From Niastella caeni (GTDB taxonomy: Bacteria > Bacteroidota > Bacteroidia > Chitinophagales > Chitinophagaceae): a stretch of 64,000 bases of DNA. Under the pieces are notes generated by a model. That model made no database searches, was not told the origin of the DNA, and saw only the letters and a list, made by a program, of their open reading frames with translations. Below are positions 33,333 to 42,563 of the stretch, piece by piece. The translations under genes and the position numbers were made by a program. Each line of letters starts with the position of its first letter. Position 1 is the first letter of the stretch. The stretch is taken from positions 62,001-126,000 of the forward strand of contig NZ_STFF01000016.1 of the NCBI RefSeq assembly GCF_004834005.1, written 5' to 3'.

Positions 33333-33764
33333 TTACTGTATAATAACCTGTTTGGGGTTGTCTTTTACCTGGTCTTTCTTCGGCAGGAACAGTTTCAGAA
33401 TGCCATTTTCGTATTTCGCCTGAATAGCCTCCACATTTACCTGGTCTGCTACCGTAAAAGTGCGTTTAAAACTACGATGGCCAAATTCGCGCCGAATGGT
33501 CTTGTACCCTTCCTGTTTGTTTTCTTCTTTCTTATCGTAGCTGATGGCGAGTAACCCCTTTTCTACGTTTACGTTAATGTCTTCCTTGTTGATACCGGGA
33601 ACGCTCAATTCCAGTTGATAGCCCTCGGCTGTTTCATAAATATTTACAGGAGCCAGGTTAATGCCGCTGTACCCTTCATTCCATAAACCAGGAATAGAAT
33701 TGAAGAAATCATCAACTACAGAATCGAATGATTTACGAGCGGGATGGTGCAGTCTGACTGTCAT
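33333..33764 (-). CDS. small heat shock protein, Hsp20/alpha-crystallin family
   Basis: 143 residues from ATG 33764; the open frame extends to 33890 but the extra 42 residues are atypical. The alpha-crystallin domain runs from about residue 38 to 130 (APVNIYETAEGYQLELSVPGINKEDINVNVEKGLLAISYDKKEE ... FGHRSFKRTFTVADQVNVEAIQAKYENGILKLFLPKK), including the GILKLFLPKK signature. A short C-terminal VIIQ provides the I/V-x-I/V anchor used for oligomers. It holds unfolding proteins in a refoldable state. Divergent from the bacilliredoxin gene, so the two stress genes share a 223-bp control region. Confidence 0.93.
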   Translation of the reverse strand: MTVRLHHPARKSFDSVVDDFFNSIPGLWNEGYSGINLAPVNIYETAEGYQLELSVPGINKEDINVNVEKGLLAISYDKKEENKQEGYKTIRREFGHRSFKRTFTVADQVNVEAIQAKYENGILKLFLPKKDQVKDNPKQVIIQ

Positions 33765-33987
33765 AATTATAATTTTTATTGTTTTTTGAATTTTTGATAT
33801 TCGGGTAAGTATTCCCAAACGGTGTACCATTGCCGAAAAAGGCCAAAAAGCGTAACCAATTGTCAGAAAATCAATGCTGGTATATGTCATAAGTGCAGTT
33901 TGTGTTGTTTTGGTATGACATAAATTCCGATCGGGAATAGAGATAAACTTTTTACGTAGTTTTGCGTTTCAATTAAAAAACAGAAGA

Positions 33988-34401
33988 ATGTATCCAACAG
34001 AAATAGTACTACCAATGAAAGAGGAGCTGACAGACAATGGCTTTCAGGAGCTGTTAACTCCAGAAGATGTTGATAATCAACTGAGTTCAAAAGGAACAAC
34101 ACTGGTAATGATCAATTCGGTTTGTGGCTGCTCGGCAGGTTCGGCACGGCCTGGTGTATTAATGGCTGTAACCAATTCGGCTAAAAAGCCCGATCATTTA
34201 ACTACCAGCTTCGCAGGTTATGATGTTGATGCTGTAAAGAAGTTACGTGAGCATTTATTGCCTTATCCGCCCTCTTCACCGGCTATAGCCCTGTTTAAAG
34301 ATGGCCAACTGGTTCACTTCATCGAAAGACATATGATCGAAGGAAGACCCGCGCAATTGATCGCTCACAACCTGATAGCGGCATTTGAAGAATATTGTTA
34401 A
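33988..34401 (+). CDS. BrxA/BrxB-type bacilliredoxin (DUF1094)
   Basis: 137 residues. Starts MYPTEIVLPMKEELTDNGFQELLTPEDVD as in the BrxA/BrxB family and carries the redox motif CGC (Cys46-Gly47-Cys48) in MINSVCGCSAGSARPG, followed by the thioredoxin-fold tail. In Firmicutes these remove bacillithiol from proteins; some Bacteroidota also make bacillithiol-like thiols, so de-bacillithiolation is plausible but inferred. A -7-like TAGTTTTG lies at 33957-33964 with no clear -33 partner. It ends at a terminator (34440). Confidence 0.9.
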   Translation: MYPTEIVLPMKEELTDNGFQELLTPEDVDNQLSSKGTTLVMINSVCGCSAGSARPGVLMAVTNSAKKPDHLTTSFAGYDVDAVKKLREHLLPYPPSSPAIALFKDGQLVHFIERHMIEGRPAQLIAHNLIAAFEEYC

Positions 34402-34439
34402 TTTCTTAGCTGATTAATTCAGCTTTGTTCATAGTGATG

Positions 34440-34468
34440 AACCCTCTCATTCCTGGGAGGGTTTTTTG
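34440..34468 (+). terminator. rho-independent terminator after the bacilliredoxin gene
   Basis: AACCCTC and GAGGGTT arms around a 9- to 10-nt loop, followed by a T-run. A word array begins a few bases later. Confidence 0.82.
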
Positions 34469-34471
34469 TTT

Positions 34472-34541
34472 GTTTATGGTTAGTGGTTTGTAGAAGATTC
34501 ACATAAAGAACAACAAACCATAAACCACAAACTACAAACAA
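34472..34541. repeat. heptad word array, two facing arms (GTTTATG / CAAACCA)
   Basis: Left arm GTTTATG, GTTAGTG, GTTTGTA (34472-34492). Right arm CAAACCA, TAAACCA, CAAACTA, CAAACAA (34514-34541). The arms pair imperfectly over about 22 bp. Same word family as the array at 58259. Confidence 0.78.
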
Positions 34542-34603
34542 AATAATGCTTATCATTGCACCTTTATTTAATATTGACAGTTACAAAAATCTATTCCTGA
34601 TAC

Positions 34604-35911
34604 ATGTATCCAAACCTTTATTACGCTTTTAAGGATCTTTTTGGTGTTAGCTGGAACGGGCTTCGTTTTATCAATTCCTTTGGCTTTTTTGTAGCGCTGT
34701 CTTTTTTGGCTGCTGCCTATATTTTAACGCTGGAGTTAAAACGGAAAGAAAGAGCAGGGTTATTGACAGGTCAGGATGTGAAGATGGTTGTAGGAAAGCA
34801 GGCCAGCATCAGCGAGTTGCTGTTGAATTTTGGTTTGGGCTTTTTATTGGGGTATAAAATAATAGGCTTATTTATTTCGGGCGGCGCCGCAACGGCCGAT
34901 CCGCAACAATTCATATTTTCTTCGGAAGGAAGCTGGCCCATGGGCTTATCGCTGGGCGTTCTGTTCGCGGGTTTAAAATGGTGGGAAAAGCACAAGCAAA
35001 AGCTTGACAAACCCGAAGAGCGCACTATTCGTATATGGCCGCACGACAGGGTAGGCGACCTGGTTATTTATGCCGCGTTGTTTGGTTTTCTGGGTGCGAA
35101 GATCTTTCATAACCTCGAAAACTGGAACGACTTCAAACAAAACCCCATAGAGGCGTTGTTGTCGTTCAGCGGTCTTACCTTTTATGGCGGCTTGATCTGC
35201 GCTGCCGTGGCTATTTATTTTTATTCCCGTAAGCATAAAATTGGTTTCCGCCATTTGTGCGATGCCATTGCGCCTGCACTTATTCTGGCTTATTCTTTGG
35301 GTCGTATTGGTTGCCAGGTGGCTGGCGATGGCGACTGGGGTATTTTAAACAGCGCCTATGTAACGGTGCCTGCTTCCGAATCAAAAGTTGAACTGGCCGA
35401 TACGGCCCGTTTTCAAAATACTTTACAGGCGCACAGCAGTTTATACCTGCGCACTTTCCAGGTTAATAATGTTGGGGAAATTCCGCATGCCAGTGTAAAG
35501 GCACCCGGCTGGTTGCCCAACTGGTTGTTTGCTTATTCTTACCCGCACAACGTGGTGAACGAAGGCGCGCCCATTCCGGGTTGTAAAGAAGAGCAGTTCT
35601 GCAATCAATTGCCCATCCCGGTTTTTCCAACCCCGTTCTATGAAACGGTGGTCAGTTTTTTCCTGTTCCTGTTCTTATGGTCGCTGCGTAAGAAGCTGAA
35701 AGTACCGGGTACTTTATTTGGGGTATATCTTATCGTTAATGGTATAGAACGCTTTTTTGTAGAACAGATCCGCGTGAATACCAAGTACTCCATTTTCGGG
35801 TTTCACCCCACCCAGGCAGAGATCATCGCTGTATTATTGGTCATCGGCGGCGCTGCAGTGTATTTTATTAGCAAGAAGAAATATGCGGGTTCTATTCCGG
35901 TGAAATCGTGA
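34604..35911 (+). CDS. lgt: prolipoprotein diacylglyceryl transferase
   Basis: 435 residues, inner-membrane protein with about seven hydrophobic segments. It moves diacylglycerol from phosphatidylglycerol onto the lipobox cysteine of prolipoproteins. Family marks: SGLTFYGGLICA, the signature APALILAYSLGRIGCQVAGDGDWG with the essential Arg, and the C-terminal YLIVNGIERFFVEQIRVNTKY. It is much longer than the E. coli enzyme (291), mainly through an N-terminal extension and a large loop after the GRIG motif (about residues 250-330), as is common in this phylum. The window encodes lipoprotein signals that need it (27976, possibly 42156). Confidence 0.95.
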   Translation: MYPNLYYAFKDLFGVSWNGLRFINSFGFFVALSFLAAAYILTLELKRKERAGLLTGQDVKMVVGKQASISELLLNFGLGFLLGYKIIGLFISGGAATADPQQFIFSSEGSWPMGLSLGVLFAGLKWWEKHKQKLDKPEERTIRIWPHDRVGDLVIYAALFGFLGAKIFHNLENWNDFKQNPIEALLSFSGLTFYGGLICAAVAIYFYSRKHKIGFRHLCDAIAPALILAYSLGRIGCQVAGDGDWGILNSAYVTVPASESKVELADTARFQNTLQAHSSLYLRTFQVNNVGEIPHASVKAPGWLPNWLFAYSYPHNVVNEGAPIPGCKEEQFCNQLPIPVFPTPFYETVVSFFLFLFLWSLRKKLKVPGTLFGVYLIVNGIERFFVEQIRVNTKYSIFGFHPTQAEIIAVLLVIGGAAVYFISKKKYAGSIPVKS

Positions 35912-35936
35912 AACTGCAAATCCCAACACTAAATAT

Positions 35937-35966
35937 GAGGCTGATCAAAAAGTTAGCCTCTTTTTT
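35937..35966 (+). terminator. rho-independent terminator after lgt
   Basis: GAGGCT (35937-35942) and AGCCTC (35954-35959) with loop, then six T. A copy GAGGCTAAC at 36087-36095 is complementary to GTTAGCCTC at 35951-35959, so the whole convergent gap can also form one outer stem; read from the minus strand it gives AGCCTC plus T-rich sequence for the opposite gene. Confidence 0.75.
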
Positions 35967-35968
35967 AT

Positions 35969-36077
35969 GGTTAGATGGCCAGATGGCTGGGCCTGAGGGT
36001 ATTGGGGTTTCCTGCAAATACTTAAAAGCTAATTATTCAACGATCAACTATCAAGCACTGTAGCCATCAAACAATCC
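35969..36077. repeat. octad word array, two facing arms (GGTTAGAT / ATCAA-type)
   Basis: Left arm GGTTAGAT, GGCCAGAT, GGCTGGGC (35969-35992). Right arm holds ATC-containing words (CAACGATC, AACTATCA, GCCATCAA, ACAATCC) between 36038 and 36077, with one slip. It lies in the convergent lgt/GT39 gap. Confidence 0.6.
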
Positions 36078-36121
36078 AAAAATAATGAGGCTAACCTTTT
36101 CAGTCAACCCCATTGTTATGC

Positions 36122-37975
36122 TTATTGCTTTTCCAGCATTATTCTTTGTATAAAAGCGTTTCTGTCGCCTGCACCTTCCTGCATAAGATCATTATCCATT
36201 TCTATTTTCAATATAGTACTGTCATTCACATTCTCAAACGTAAACTCCTTGTTTGCGAATTGATCCTTAGCATAAAAATCACCTATTTTTTTGTTTGAGT
36301 TATAAATGTTCAGATGGGGGAATTCATCTTTACATGAAGTGCCCATTGCAATAATGGTAAGTTTGTAAGTTCTCTTTTCAAGATGTATGGGCTTTGTATA
36401 GATAGCTCCTGTCCATATGGCGATGGCCTTTTGATCGTTTAGCACAGTACCTTCTCCTGTTGGGAAATCTGTATAATTGATAATAATATTGTTGGCTGAC
36501 AATTTTTTCCTTGAAACAAATAATTGCGCCCAGGCATCAAAGAATTTTTCCTGCTTAAGCAGCATATACTCTTTATCCAACCTCGTTAAACGTTCTTCAC
36601 TAATAGGTTGCTCACCGTGTGCTCCCACAATCCAAAACCCGTTTAATGCCCACTGGGGTGCAATGCCTGCTACAATAGAATCCACTAGTGCTTCTTTATC
36701 GCGGGCCATTAATTTAGCCTTTGATCCAAACTTTTTTAAATAATATGACTGGTGCCAGGATGTTAGCTGATTAACAACAGGATAATTGTCCTTGTTTTCA
36801 CGAACCACGAAGGCGGTCATCTCTCTAAATTGGGATTTATGAGCAGCCGTATAGTATTTTTTGGCAACAGCAAGGTCAATAAACGATAGCGCTACAATCA
36901 GGATTACAATGCTGTATTTTATGGCCGGCGCTTTAAAACTATCTGTCCCCAAGGCCAATGCCAGCAATATGGCCGGCAACACAACAATGGTATAACGAGG
37001 GTAAAGTATAGGCACAACAAGCATTGATCTCAGGTATGGAATGAGATAAGTAATAAAGACCCATCCCAGGATAACGATGAAACTAAATTGCAAAGGATTA
37101 TTCTTAATGTTGCGAGGGGCGCCTGCCTCTTTACTGCCCAAAGAAATATGCACTATATATACGATCAATAGCAGCGTAAGCACAGGTATCAATGTTTCAG
37201 CGTCTCCGAAATAATTCCTGAAAAAGGCAATTATGAAATCATGCGATACGTTGCCAATCCAGAACGATTTGATCCTGGACATTTCCAGCAGAAAGGGAAC
37301 CCAGGGAGCATATCCAACCAATATTATAATGCCACTGAATAAAAAGGCTTTAAAAAGCCTGGTTTTTTCGGTTCTCTTTTCTTCCAGGAAAATGAAAAGC
37401 AATGCCAGCAACCCTTGTGAGGCTACAGCAAATAAACTATAGTAGTGACTATAAAGCAGCAACAAGGTAAACACTGCATATAAAATAACATTCCTTCTTA
37501 CAGGAGATCTGATCAACTTAATAAAATACAGGAAGGATAATGTTGCAAACAGGAAAGCAAAAATGTACCCTCTTGCTTCCTGAGAGTAAAAGATGTTATA
37601 ATAGTTTACGCAGGTTAATATGGCTGCTATATAGCCCAGTTGCTTACTAAAAACTTCCCTTCCCAACAGCCACATACACCATACGCTTATTGTTCCTGCA
37701 ATAACAGATATTGACCTGGCTACTCCTTCTGTATGTGAAAAAATGGTGAAGGCTAAACGCTCAATAATAAAATATAATGGCGGATGCTGATCGCAACATT
37801 TTAAATAAGAAAATAGCTGGCCCCAGGAAATAGCCGGGTCTGCTTCAATCATATTGTGCAGTTCGTCGAGCCATAAACTTTGGCTGGTAAGGTTCCAGGC
37901 TCTCAGGATGAAAGCAAATAAAACAATAAGATAAATAAACCAGTTGCTACGTATTGGATCTGAAACTTTGGTCAT
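36122..37975 (-). CDS. GT39-like membrane glycosyltransferase
   Basis: 617 residues from ATG 37975. About ten membrane segments in the first 420 residues, then a soluble C-terminal domain. The first periplasmic loop carries SLWLDELHNMIEADPAI, the acidic pair position used by GT-C enzymes (PMT/ArnT-like), and HPPLYFIIERLAF follows, as in many bacterial GT39 proteins. Such enzymes move a sugar from a polyprenyl-phosphate carrier to a lipid, glycan or protein on the outer face of the inner membrane. The ATG overlaps the stop of the upstream GT2 gene (ATGA, 37972-37975), so the two are translationally coupled and probably act together. Confidence 0.85.
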   Translation of the reverse strand: MTKVSDPIRSNWFIYLIVLFAFILRAWNLTSQSLWLDELHNMIEADPAISWGQLFSYLKCCDQHPPLYFIIERLAFTIFSHTEGVARSISVIAGTISVWCMWLLGREVFSKQLGYIAAILTCVNYYNIFYSQEARGYIFAFLFATLSFLYFIKLIRSPVRRNVILYAVFTLLLLYSHYYSLFAVASQGLLALLFIFLEEKRTEKTRLFKAFLFSGIIILVGYAPWVPFLLEMSRIKSFWIGNVSHDFIIAFFRNYFGDAETLIPVLTLLLIVYIVHISLGSKEAGAPRNIKNNPLQFSFIVILGWVFITYLIPYLRSMLVVPILYPRYTIVVLPAILLALALGTDSFKAPAIKYSIVILIVALSFIDLAVAKKYYTAAHKSQFREMTAFVVRENKDNYPVVNQLTSWHQSYYLKKFGSKAKLMARDKEALVDSIVAGIAPQWALNGFWIVGAHGEQPISEERLTRLDKEYMLLKQEKFFDAWAQLFVSRKKLSANNIIINYTDFPTGEGTVLNDQKAIAIWTGAIYTKPIHLEKRTYKLTIIAMGTSCKDEFPHLNIYNSNKKIGDFYAKDQFANKEFTFENVNDSTILKIEMDNDLMQEGAGDRNAFIQRIMLEKQ

Positions 37976-38895
37976 AATTCGGCTTTTGGAATAACGGCGT
38001 ATATCTCTTTGAAGGATTTTATATTTTGCTGGTGCATCAGATTTAAAAGCAGAATGCCGGTAATAAAGAATCCCATGCATAGAACAGCCAGAATAATTAA
38101 ACTGATGGCCAGGGTGCTAAACCATCCGGGAATGGCCGTATGTGTTATGAATTTTTGATAAAGAACGTTAGAAGAAACGAGCAGGAAAATAATCATTAAC
38201 ACAACAAACAACCGGAAGAAAAGCAGGAGAAGGTCTTCGGCAAATTCGATCATCGATTTGAAGGCATGTAACAAAAGTCCTTTATATCCCATTTTTGACC
38301 GGCCATCGATCCGTTTACCTCTGTTGTAAGTAATAAAAGTTGTTGACGCTTTTTGTTTGAGCAGGTAGGCCGGGAGGTGGACAAAGGATGTATGTTTTAT
38401 TCTTTCTATAATATTCTTATTGATCAAACAGTAATTACCAAAGTCAATTGTTTTCCCGGTTACAAACCTGAAGAGCATTTTATATAGGAAGTAAGCGCAT
38501 CTGAATTGTATACCTTCGCTTCGTTTGCCCCGCTTTACCTCAACAATATCATAAGTTTTATTTTGTAACAATTCAGGAATAGCAGCGGGGTCATCCTCAC
38601 CGTCACAGTCCATAATAATTACAGCCGCCGGCGATTGTTCGCCGATATAAAGCAACCCCTGATAAATAGCTCCCTGATGGCCGATATTGAATTTAAGGTG
38701 GAGGACGTTGAGTTGAATATGCTGAGCCTTGAAGTTAAATGTAGAAAGCAGATTGAGTGTATTATCCTGCGAGCAATCATCTACAATAACTACCCGAAAC
38801 TCCTCTTTCAGTGGGGTTAAAACTTCTTCCAGTTTTTTTAAAAAAGTACAAATAGTGACCTGTTCATTAAAACAGGGGGCTAATATAAAGTTCAT
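37972..38895 (-). CDS. GT2 glycosyltransferase, polyprenyl-phosphate sugar synthase-like (GtrB/DPM1 type)
   Basis: 307 residues. N-terminal GT-A domain: LAPCFNEQVTICTFLKKLEEVL, VVIVDDCSQDNTL, and the metal site VIIMDCDGEDDP. Two C-terminal membrane segments follow (LFVVLMIIFLLVSSNVLY; LAISLIILAVLCMGFFITGILLL), the layout of GtrB/DPM1 enzymes that load a sugar onto polyprenyl phosphate. The downstream GT39-like protein is the natural user of that donor. Sugar identity unknown. Confidence 0.88.
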   Translation of the reverse strand: MNFILAPCFNEQVTICTFLKKLEEVLTPLKEEFRVVIVDDCSQDNTLNLLSTFNFKAQHIQLNVLHLKFNIGHQGAIYQGLLYIGEQSPAAVIIMDCDGEDDPAAIPELLQNKTYDIVEVKRGKRSEGIQFRCAYFLYKMLFRFVTGKTIDFGNYCLINKNIIERIKHTSFVHLPAYLLKQKASTTFITYNRGKRIDGRSKMGYKGLLLHAFKSMIEFAEDLLLLFFRLFVVLMIIFLLVSSNVLYQKFITHTAIPGWFSTLAISLIILAVLCMGFFITGILLLNLMHQQNIKSFKEIYAVIPKAEL

Positions 38896-39326
38896 ACCGG
38901 ATTGGCCAGATTGATTTTTTAAGTCGAAACGCGTTTACTCCTATACGCGGGTTAAGCGATAACAGTTGCCCTTACCTGTAATTATGAATTCCACCACAGT
39001 TGACTTGCATTTTCATATAATTAATTATTCCATTATCACATTATCAAATTAGCTCTTCCGTTCACCCGTATTCCTTGCCACCCATCCCATATACCCATCT
39101 TCCTGTAACATCCTGCCAGGAATATCGTCCTACCCGGGGACGGAGACGAAAGAATGGCGCTTTCTGCATTAGCGTTAAGTGTTAAGCCTTCTGCGTTCCG
39201 CTTTGAACATTTCCAGACATCAGCAAAATGCACCATTCAGCACAAAATAAGGTACTTTACATTGCATAGTACTTACTTTTGGACTGTAATTAATTAAACA
39301 AAGTATTTTAACAACCAAGTAAAGCC
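38896..39326. other. 430-bp divergent intergenic region
   Basis: Between the GT2 gene and the first outer-membrane barrel gene. It contains only a short octad trace (CATTATCA, CATTATCA, AATTAGCT near 39033-39056) and a -7-like TACTTTTG (39274-39281) for the + strand gene without a clear -33 box. No open reading frame with coding character was seen. Confidence 0.5.
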
Positions 39327-41786
39327 ATGAGAACGCTTCCCAACCTGTTTATAATCATACTTTTAACAGTATCTTTTATAGCCAGGGCACAAAACAGAAC
39401 TGCCGCAAAGCTTAGTGGAAAAGTAAGCGCAACCAACCAACCCGCCTTATCTGCTGCCACCATAACCCTTTTAAAGGCCCAGGATTCGAGCGTGGTAAAA
39501 ATGTTGGTATCAGACCAGGAAGGCCGGTATTCATTCGATAATCCGCCGCAGGGCAGGTACCTGGTGGTAGTATCAGCCGTGGGGTACGATAAACAATATT
39601 CTGCCCCCTTCACCGTATCGCCCGAGCGCTCAACTATAGAATTAACCACTATCGTACTCACCCCGCGCACGAAGGACCTGAAAGCCGTAACGGTAAGCGC
39701 ACGCAAACCCCTGGTTGAACAAAAGATCGATCGTATGGTGGTAAATGTAGATGCGTTCATCAGCAACACAGGCGCCAATGCCCTGGAAGCCCTGGAAAAA
39801 TCGCCCGGCATCCAGGTTGATAAAGACGGTAACATCAGCCTTAAAGGCAAACAGAATGTCATAGTGCTCATTGATGGCCGTCCGGCTTATGTAAGCGGCG
39901 CTGAACTGGCCAACATGTTAAAAGGCATGCAGGCCTCTCAACTGGAACAAATTGAAATAATGACCAATCCACCGGCCAGGTACGATGCAGCAGGTAATGC
40001 GGGCATCATCAACATCAAAACAAAAAAGAATAAGATCAAAGGCTTCAATGGAAACGTAAGCGCCGGTATAGGGCAGGGGGTATACTTTAAAACCAACGAA
40101 AGCCTGAGCCTGAATTACCGCAATGGAAAAGTGAACCTTTTCAGCAGCTACAGCTTCAATCGCAATAATAATTTTCAGGAACTGGAGATCTTTCGCCGGT
40201 ATAAAAATGATGACGGATCAACCAATGCCATATTTGAACAGGTAGCGTTTATGAAACGCCGCAACATGAGCAATAACCTGAAACTGGGCATGGATTATTA
40301 TGTAACCAGCAAAACCACCCTGGGTATTGTAGTAAGCGGTAATTATAACCCCGAAAGCAGCATCAACTCCAACACCAGTTACCTGCAAAACCCCGATTAT
40401 GCGGTTGACTCCATCGCCACTGCCGGTTCTAATATTAAAGGTACCTGGAAGAATGCCAGTGTGAACCTGAATATGCGCCACCAGTATGATTCTGCCGGCC
40501 GTGAACTGACAGCCGACCTCGACTATATCGTTTATGATAACACCAATAAACAGCATTTTATCAATACCACTTTTGAGCCTAACTGGATCAAGCGGTATGA
40601 AGAACAATTACAAGGCATACTTCCGGTAACCGTGAACATCTATGCAGCTAAAATAGATTATACCCATCCATTGAAAAACAACGCCCGCATAGAAGCGGGT
40701 TGGAAATCAAGTTATGTTGAAACCCAAAATAAAGCCGATTATTATCTGTATGACAATAGCGAGTGGGCAACGGATTATGGCAAAACAAATCATTTCGATT
40801 ACAATGAGAACATCAATGCCGCTTATGTAAGCCTGAACAAACAACTGACTAAAAAATGGGGTTTGCAAACCGGCTTACGTTTCGAGAATACGAATTACAA
40901 AGGGCATCAGCATGGCAACCCCGAAAAAGGCGATTCTACTTTTAAACGTTCTTACAACAGCCTGTTCCCGACTGTGTATATCAGTTATGGGGCCGATAAA
41001 GACAATCAGTTTGGTTTGTCATTTGGCCGCCGCATCGATCGCCCGGGTTATCAAAGCCTGAACCCGTTCATGTTCTTCATTGATAAATATACGTATGAAT
41101 CTGGCAATCCTTATTTAAGGCCCCAGTATTCAAACAACATTGAACTAACCCATATTTATAAAGGCTGGCTTACAACCACGTTGAATTACAGTCGTACCAA
41201 AGACCTGTTCAATGAAACGTTCGATCAGTCGGGCTATGCAACCATTGTAAGACGCGGTAATATTGGTCGTCGCGAAAATGCCGGCATAGCAGTGAATGCA
41301 CAGATCAAGGCTGCCAAATGGCTTACCAGCATGTTGTACACCAATTACAATTACACCCGTTACTCAGGTAATTTATATGGTGAAGAGTTGAACGTGGAAG
41401 CGGGTATATGGATGATAAACCTGAACAACCAAATGACATTCAAAAAAGGTTGGGGGGCTGAAGTAAGCGGCTGGTACCGAAGCAAGGGTGTAGATGGGCA
41501 GATATTGTTACAACCTATGGGACAACTGACGGCCGGTGTTTCGAAACAGGTGTTAAAAGGAAAAGGAACGGTGAAAGTGAACGTGCGGGATATTTTGTAT
41601 ACACAAATACCGCATGGTGATATCAACTTTAAAAACACCGAGGCGCGATTTAGAAATTCACGCGATACGCGGGTGGCTAATATTACGTTTAGCTATCGCT
41701 TTGGAAAGCCAATAAAAAGCACGAACGGCCAGCGTAAAAAGGGCAGTGCCAGCGAAGAACAAAACCGCGTTAATATGGGAAATTAA
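39327..41786 (+). CDS. outer-membrane beta-barrel protein (OMP_b-brl_3 family) with carboxypeptidase-regulatory-like domain, paralogue 1
   Basis: 819 residues. Signal peptide to about residue 21 (SFIARAQ), then a CarboxypepD_reg-like domain (KLSGKVSATNQPALSAATITLLKAQDSSVVKML), a plug-like region (NALEALEKSPGIQVDKDGNISLKGKQNVIVLIDGRPAYVSGAELANML, EIMTNPPARYDAAGNAGIINIKTKK) and a long barrel ending near FSYRFGKPIK. This is the TonB-receptor-like family of PF14905. Ligand unknown and no SusD neighbour. The gene at 42564 is a close paralogue with the same domain order and many identical motifs. Confidence 0.9.
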   Translation: MRTLPNLFIIILLTVSFIARAQNRTAAKLSGKVSATNQPALSAATITLLKAQDSSVVKMLVSDQEGRYSFDNPPQGRYLVVVSAVGYDKQYSAPFTVSPERSTIELTTIVLTPRTKDLKAVTVSARKPLVEQKIDRMVVNVDAFISNTGANALEALEKSPGIQVDKDGNISLKGKQNVIVLIDGRPAYVSGAELANMLKGMQASQLEQIEIMTNPPARYDAAGNAGIINIKTKKNKIKGFNGNVSAGIGQGVYFKTNESLSLNYRNGKVNLFSSYSFNRNNNFQELEIFRRYKNDDGSTNAIFEQVAFMKRRNMSNNLKLGMDYYVTSKTTLGIVVSGNYNPESSINSNTSYLQNPDYAVDSIATAGSNIKGTWKNASVNLNMRHQYDSAGRELTADLDYIVYDNTNKQHFINTTFEPNWIKRYEEQLQGILPVTVNIYAAKIDYTHPLKNNARIEAGWKSSYVETQNKADYYLYDNSEWATDYGKTNHFDYNENINAAYVSLNKQLTKKWGLQTGLRFENTNYKGHQHGNPEKGDSTFKRSYNSLFPTVYISYGADKDNQFGLSFGRRIDRPGYQSLNPFMFFIDKYTYESGNPYLRPQYSNNIELTHIYKGWLTTTLNYSRTKDLFNETFDQSGYATIVRRGNIGRRENAGIAVNAQIKAAKWLTSMLYTNYNYTRYSGNLYGEELNVEAGIWMINLNNQMTFKKGWGAEVSGWYRSKGVDGQILLQPMGQLTAGVSKQVLKGKGTVKVNVRDILYTQIPHGDINFKNTEARFRNSRDTRVANITFSYRFGKPIKSTNGQRKKGSASEEQNRVNMGN

Positions 41787-42155
41787 CGGGTAAATCTATC
41801 TAACTGCCGTTCTCGTAGATGATAACAGGTGGTTAACAAATGGAGTAAGTACATTCGTTAAACTATTACAAGCGGCAGCAGTCATATAACCGACCGGAAC
41901 GAGAGGAGAAAGAAAAAAGAAGAACAAAAAGTATTTAAGAAATTGATTTGTTATTGTGGCACAATTTCTGAATAAGTAATAGCAGCTGTTTGAAACGAAA
42001 TGCAAAACGCCCAACGCAAAAAAGCGGGAAGGCAAATCCGGGAGAAAGCGTTAAGCATTTTGGAGTATTTAGATTTTTTTAACAGTGTTCAATGAAACCT
42101 TTTTACCGTTTAAACGTCTTATATATAAAGCGGCAATAATTAAAAAGAATGGACA

Positions 42156-42224
42156 ATGAGAAAAATAATACTAATAGCAATAGCACTTGTTTACCTGGTA
42201 GGATGTGGAATTTCTTATATGTAA
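42156..42224 (+). CDS. possible 22-residue lipopeptide
   Basis: ATG at 42156, stop at 42222-42224. The product MRKIILIAIALVYLVGCGIS is a compact lipoprotein signal: two basic residues, a hydrophobic core and a lipobox ending LVGC, with only five residues from the cysteine on. It sits alone in the 777-bp gap between the two barrel genes and is followed by a strong terminator at 42308, so a short transcript is plausible. It could be a small lipoprotein or the relic of a longer gene. The rest of the gap shows nothing else I can support. Confidence 0.4.
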   Translation: MRKIILIAIALVYLVGCGISYM

Positions 42225-42307
42225 AACGCAAATAATTAAGTACATAAACTTTCTTCATAAATAGCAGTCATACAGTTTTTCTCATAAGCAGTTAGTTTTG
42301 GTTAACG

Positions 42308-42338
42308 AGGCCCCATTTCTATGGGGCCTTTACTTTTT
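42308..42338 (+). terminator. rho-independent terminator in the gap between the barrel genes
   Basis: AGGCCCCAT (42308-42316), loop TTCT, ATGGGGCCT (42321-42329), then a T-rich tail. It lies more than 500 bp after the first barrel gene, so it probably ends a separate short transcript that would include the 22-codon frame. Confidence 0.85.
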
Positions 42339-42563
42339 AATAGCTGAAAAGTATGTAGATCATTCGCCTCAAAAAAGGTAATCCAGATCAATCATTCTGC
42401 CTGATGCCTTTCTTCCTTAATTTTTTCCGCTGGTGTATTGATACCGAATATGGCCCCCCTGTAATTCCTTTGTGCGGATTATCATTAATCTGTTTTTAAT
42501 TCCGGAAATTGATCGGAACTTTCGCCAGAGATTCCTACCGTTAGAACCCTTCAACGATCGCAC

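Noticed and set aside
41796..42035. 79-residue minus-strand frame after the first barrel gene
   Set aside because: Low-complexity Phe/Leu-rich translation with no start signal or recognisable features.
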